A stretch of 17,279 nucleotides of DNA from Gammaproteobacteria bacterium (GTDB taxonomy: Bacteria > Pseudomonadota > Gammaproteobacteria > GRL18), in NCBI GenBank assembly GCA_027076245.1, contig JALTKC010000292.1, forward strand, positions 1 through 17,279. The letters are read 5' to 3'. Both the position numbers and the translations under genes were made by a program. The notes below the pieces were generated by a model. That model was not told the origin of the DNA and did not search any database. It worked only from the letters and a program-made list of their open reading frames with translations. Shown here piece by piece: positions 14,177 through 17,279 of this stretch; the first letter of the stretch is position 1; every line of letters starts with the position of its first letter.

Positions 14177-14926
14177 ATGAAAAAAATTTCCGGTCTGTTA
14201 TTTGCCGGCGGCTTGGCCTTTTTATTGCTGGTGCTGGCGGCACACCTGCCTTATGGCCATACCTCAATGACCTTAGGTAATGCCATTCTTGCTCATGCGC
14301 CTGGTGAAGTCCATACGGCAAATATTGTAGCGGCCGTTCTGCTGGCCTATCGTGGTATTGATACTCTGGGTGAACTGTCCATTTTATTTACCGCTGCAGC
14401 GGGAGTTGGTTTAATTCTGGGCCACAGCAGTTTGCGTTCAAACAATACAGTGCAATCTGTTCAGGCTGAAAGCGGCTTTATTACCATACGAGCTGTGGAC
14501 CTGCTGATGCCGCTGCTGATTGTGGTGGGCTTTTATATTATTTTCTATGGTCATGTGACGCCCGGCGGCGGTTTTCAGGGCGGGGTTATTTTAGCCATTG
14601 CGTTTTTCCTGCCGGTACTGGTGCGTCCCGGTAACCCTGTTGATCATGGTTTGATCACCCTGCTTGAAGGCCTTGCAGGAGGCGGTTTTATTCTTATCGG
14701 TCTGTGGGCCTTATGGTATGACAAGCCGTTTTTACAACCGTTTTTTGATACTTTTTTAGGCAGTGGTCCTATGGGTACACTCTGGTCTGCCGGTACCTTA
14801 CCCCTGCTTTATCTTGCTGTTGGTCTGAAGGTCGGTGCGGAACTGGCGGGGCTGTTAGTTACGGTGTCTGATGTACCGGATCTGAGCCATACTAATCCGG
14901 GTTCCAATGCGGTTAACAAGAAATAA
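14177..14926 (+). CDS. mrpB: Fused MbhE-MrpB antiporter subunit
   Basis: A 249-residue protein joining two units. Residues 1-85 resemble MbhE, the last part of MrpA, with NIVAAVLLAYRGIDTLGE at 49-66 (compare the N-V-V-x-x-I-L-V-D-Y-R-x-x-D-T-L-G-E pattern of MrpA/MbhE). Residues about 98-235 are the MnhB/MrpB domain, with LLMPLLIVVGFYIIFYGH and TPGGGFQGG (128-136). About seven membrane passes are expected in total. The start is ATG 14177, with GGAGG 9 nt upstream; the in-frame TTG at 14147 lies inside the previous gene and is unlikely. In classical operons the MbhE part belongs to mrpA, so this fusion records a different split of the same module. Confidence 0.88.
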   Translation: MKKISGLLFAGGLAFLLLVLAAHLPYGHTSMTLGNAILAHAPGEVHTANIVAAVLLAYRGIDTLGELSILFTAAAGVGLILGHSSLRSNNTVQSVQAESGFITIRAVDLLMPLLIVVGFYIIFYGHVTPGGGFQGGVILAIAFFLPVLVRPGNPVDHGLITLLEGLAGGGFILIGLWALWYDKPFLQPFFDTFLGSGPMGTLWSAGTLPLLYLAVGLKVGAELAGLLVTVSDVPDLSHTNPGSNAVNKK

Positions 14927-14943
14927 ACAGAGAAGAAATAGCT

Positions 14944-15429
14944 ATGCCTGCAATTGAGGTGGTTTTATATATCGGTGCCATTGGTCTTTCAGTGATTGGA
15001 CTGGCAGGGCTGTTAGTACATAACAATGTCTTTCGCATGCTGCTGGCACTGGTGATGCTGGAAGCCGGGGTTAATTTACTGCTGGTTCTTTCGGGTTTTC
15101 GGCTGGCCGGTGTGGCGCCCATTATTCTGCCGGAACAAATGCATAATCTTTCAGCTATAAGCATGAATGATCCGGTGCCACAGGCACTGGTATTAACGGC
15201 TATTGTTATTGGTGTGGGGATACAGGCTTTGGGGCTGGCCCTGATTATGCGTATAAAGGCTCACTACGGTACTCTGAATATGCTGAAAATTCGTGAACAG
15301 CTGGAGTTTGATCTGGCCGCTCATGCCGGAGTATCAACGCCTGTCAGCGCTCATAGTCCGGACGCTCTGGCACAGGGAAGGGGGCGGCAGCGCAGCAATG
15401 ATGTAAACACTCAAAAGGATGAACAATAG
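14944..15429 (+). CDS. mrpC: Antiporter subunit C (MrpC/MnhC, NuoK-like)
   Basis: A 161-residue protein of the MrpC/NuoK family (MbhG). Three membrane segments lie at about 5-25, 30-52 and 78-105. The family pattern LIGLxxLLVxxNxxRMLLALxMLEAGVNLLL is visible as GLAGLLVHNNVFRMLLALVMLEAGVN, with the conserved glutamate E40, and DPVPQALVLTAIVIGVG at about 76-92. The roughly 45-residue C-terminal hydrophilic tail (SAHSPDALAQGRGRQRSNDV) is longer than usual and resembles the added tails of mrpF and mrpG. The ATG at 14944 has only a modest GAGAAG ribosome site. The gene overlaps the mrpD start by 1 nt. Confidence 0.93.
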   Translation: MPAIEVVLYIGAIGLSVIGLAGLLVHNNVFRMLLALVMLEAGVNLLLVLSGFRLAGVAPIILPEQMHNLSAISMNDPVPQALVLTAIVIGVGIQALGLALIMRIKAHYGTLNMLKIREQLEFDLAAHAGVSTPVSAHSPDALAQGRGRQRSNDVNTQKDEQ

Positions 15430-16934
15430 TGGATAATATGGCTCTGAATAATATGGCTCTGAATAATATTGTTCTGGTCGTTGTATTACCTTTACTGGCG
15501 GCTTTTTTAATGCCGGTCATAGCCCGTGTATCAGAGCTGGTGGCAAGGGTTCTGGGGCTGTCCGTACTGTTCTGGTCTGTTGCCATTATTGTTAATGTCT
15601 GGCCACAGGTAAACAGTCAGGCAACAGCCATAGCCATAGGTGGTTTTATACCGCCCATAGGTATCAGCTTTTATGTGGATCAGGTCTCAATACTGTTTGC
15701 TCTGGCCATTCCGGTTATGGTGTTATTATTCTGGCCCTGGCAGCAGAGTACTTCCATTCGGGAATATTCACTGATGATGCTGTTAACTGCCTCATCAAGT
15801 GGTCTGGTGCTCAGCGGCGACCTGTTTAATATTTATGTCTTTTATGAGCTGCTGGCTGTGGCTTCATACAGTCTGGTGGCTATTCAGGGTAAAGCCGCCA
15901 GTATTGCGGCTTCTTTTCGTTATTTGCTGATGGGCAGTGTGGGGTCGGTCATGATGCTGCTGGGTATTGCCATTATTTATACTCAGACCGGCACTTTGAA
16001 TCTGGCGCATCTGTCACTGCTGGCACCGCAGGCGCTGGATAATATACTGGGGCTGTCTGCGTTTGCACTGATACTTGTGGGTATGGGGGTTAAGGCTGAG
16101 TTATTTCCGGTTAACAGCTGGGTACCAGAAGTGTATGGCACCGTCTCCAGCCGACTGGCGGCACTTATGGCGGGGTTGTTATCCAAACTTGCGGTCATTG
16201 TTATTGTCCGGATCATGATATTGCTGTTCCCTCATCCTGAAGCTCTGCAGTTAATGGCTGTCCTGGGTATTCTGGGCGTGGTTACTGGTGAACTGGTGGC
16301 CTGGCGAGCTAAGGACTTTGTTCGTATGTTATCGTTTTCCTCTATCGGCCAACTGGGTCTGGTGTTCCTGGCTTTCTCCATTCCTGGAGATATCGGTATG
16401 ATGGCGGGTATTGCCATTGTTCTGCATCATATGGTGGTTAAGCCGGCTCTGTTTATGCTGGCCACCGGCTGGTCCGGGCCGCTGGAAAACCTGTCCGGTG
16501 TAGCACGGCGTTCACCACTGACGGTACTGCTTTTTATATTACTGATCCTGTCGCTGCTGGGTATTCCTCCACTGCCGGGATTCTGGGCCAAATATCTGTT
16601 AATGATAGGTCTGGCGGGCCAGGAAGGTGCGGTGTATACACTGGGTATAATTGCAGTACCTCTGGCTATGGTCATTGAAATGGCCTATTTATTCCGGCTG
16701 GTTATGATTATGTACCGTAAGGATGATACTGCCGAGGTTAAAGCCCACTCAAAATGGGGACTGGCCATTGCAGGAGCGGTGGGTGCAGTGTTGATTGCTA
16801 TTGTTCTGCAGCTACAGCCTGCAGGTGATAAACTGACTGGATTAGCACAGCAGTTAAATGATCGCAGTTATTATATTATGACAGTTTTTCCACAATTCCA
16901 TAGCGCTGAATCCGGGATGCAAAGTATAAAATGA
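15429..16934 (+). CDS. mrpD: Antiporter subunit D (MrpD/MnhD, NuoM/N-like)
   Basis: A 501-residue, roughly 14-pass membrane protein of the proton-translocating MrpD/NuoM/MbhH family. Key charged residues are in place: E140 in VFYELLAVASYSLV (equivalent to the essential Glu in MrpD TM5), K222 in GVKAELFPVNSWVPE (TM7 Lys), K253, H333/H334 and K338 in VLHHMVVKPALF, and K388 in GFWAKYL. This is one of the presumed proton half-channels. The start is GTG 15429, with AAAGGA 9 nt upstream and a TAGTG overlap with mrpC. ATGs at 15438 and 15453 are alternatives produced by a 15-bp tandem duplication at the 5' end. The stop overlaps the next start (ATGA). Confidence 0.95.
   Translation: MDNMALNNMALNNIVLVVVLPLLAAFLMPVIARVSELVARVLGLSVLFWSVAIIVNVWPQVNSQATAIAIGGFIPPIGISFYVDQVSILFALAIPVMVLLFWPWQQSTSIREYSLMMLLTASSSGLVLSGDLFNIYVFYELLAVASYSLVAIQGKAASIAASFRYLLMGSVGSVMMLLGIAIIYTQTGTLNLAHLSLLAPQALDNILGLSAFALILVGMGVKAELFPVNSWVPEVYGTVSSRLAALMAGLLSKLAVIVIVRIMILLFPHPEALQLMAVLGILGVVTGELVAWRAKDFVRMLSFSSIGQLGLVFLAFSIPGDIGMMAGIAIVLHHMVVKPALFMLATGWSGPLENLSGVARRSPLTVLLFILLILSLLGIPPLPGFWAKYLLMIGLAGQEGAVYTLGIIAVPLAMVIEMAYLFRLVMIMYRKDDTAEVKAHSKWGLAIAGAVGAVLIAIVLQLQPAGDKLTGLAQQLNDRSYYIMTVFPQFHSAESGMQSIK
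15438..15467 (+). repeat. 15-bp tandem duplication at the mrpD 5' end
   Basis: ATGGCTCTGAATAAT occurs twice in frame (15438-15452 and 15453-15467), encoding MALNN twice. A potential ATG start is thereby duplicated downstream of the GTG start. Confidence 0.9.
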
Positions 16935-17279
16935 GTGTATTAGACGATTTATTGCTGTTTTCTGCTCTGGCCGCAGTGGCCATCATTACGGTCAGGCGTT
17001 TTGCTGTCGTCAGTAAGCTGTCTGTTATTGTGTATGCTCTGGCTACATTACTGCTGCTTAAAATGTCAGTCCTGGGTTATGGTGGTGAACCGGTTTATTC
17101 CAGTTTTACTCTGAATGTACTGGATCAGACACTGTTCTGGCGTTTTGATGCTTTATCCTGGTTTTTTGCCCTGATCACTCTGGTTGCAGCCCTGTTTGCC
17201 GCAGTATTTATGAGCGGTGCCTGGGGAGAAAAATATTGTCAGGAACACTCCAGTGGTGCTTTCGGTTTGTTACAGGTCG
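16931..17279 (+). CDS. Second proton-conducting antiporter subunit (MrpD/NuoL/M-like), 3' end outside window
   Basis: 116 codons are visible before the right edge. The start ATG 16931 overlaps the mrpD stop by 4 nt. Hydrophobic segments cover about 5-22, 30-46 and 74-96. The block FWRFDALSWFFALITLVAAL (about 71-90) is the early conserved region of the NuoL/NuoM/MrpA/MrpD superfamily, where an aspartate precedes xLSxxF. It is therefore a second large transporter-like subunit following MrpD. It may be the counterpart of the N-terminal MrpA half or of the MrpD' paralogue known from group 2 Mrp systems. The visible part is too short to decide. Confidence 0.85.
   Translation, partial: MSVLDDLLLFSALAAVAIITVRRFAVVSKLSVIVYALATLLLLKMSVLGYGGEPVYSSFTLNVLDQTLFWRFDALSWFFALITLVAALFAAVFMSGAWGEKYCQEHSSGAFGLLQV

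Overview
The window reads as a gammaproteobacterial chromosome segment. It carries adjacent phoB-phoR of E. coli type, YcgL, a TIGR04211-type SH3 protein, an argD-argF pair and an E. coli-like sigma28 promoter. A fused sulfurylase/APS kinase, a DUF4743 NUDIX protein and an Mrp-type cation/proton antiporter operon would fit an aquatic, perhaps sulfur-associated or salt-exposed bacterium. That ecological reading is inference, and I cannot name a species.

Layout. 1-424 (-): 5' part of an SH3-domain envelope protein, cut by the left edge. 560-2651 (+): a three-repeat Pho box, then phoB and phoR for phosphate-starvation sensing. 2641-2946 (-): a PilZ protein overlapping the end of phoR. 3094-5848 (-): a sulfurylase/APS kinase fusion followed by a DHH phosphoesterase. 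6031-6318 (+): ycgL. 6337-8914 (-): argD, argF and a small membrane protein; argD and argF act in arginine biosynthesis. 8915-9144: divergent intergenic region holding an unexplained symmetric terminator and an inverted repeat. 9145-10059 (+): NUDIX hydrolase. 10060-10398: non-coding, with a REPIN-like double hairpin and a sigma28 promoter. 10399-12411 (+): a chemoreceptor with a coiled-coil extracytoplasmic region. 12581-17279 (+): a tightly overlapping antiporter operon, cut by the right edge.

How the genes work together. PhoR phosphorylates PhoB, which should bind the Pho box upstream of its own gene. The fused enzyme would make PAPS, and the DHH protein next to it is a plausible pAp-recycling phosphatase. 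The antiporter genes follow the order E-F-G-(MrpA C-terminal piece)-B-C-D-(second D-like). This matches the Mrp module of archaeal membrane-bound hydrogenases (MbhA-H) better than the classical mrpABCDEFG order. Stop/start overlaps and a seven-codon leader ORF suggest translational coupling.

Most interesting points: the sulfurylase half of the fusion has lost several canonical active-site residues while the kinase half looks intact; the Mbh-like architecture of the antiporter; the 14-residue repeats in the receptor; the orphan terminator; and one 13-nt hairpin motif lying over or just before the Shine-Dalgarno of two unrelated genes. No transposase, CRISPR array, tRNA or rRNA was seen.
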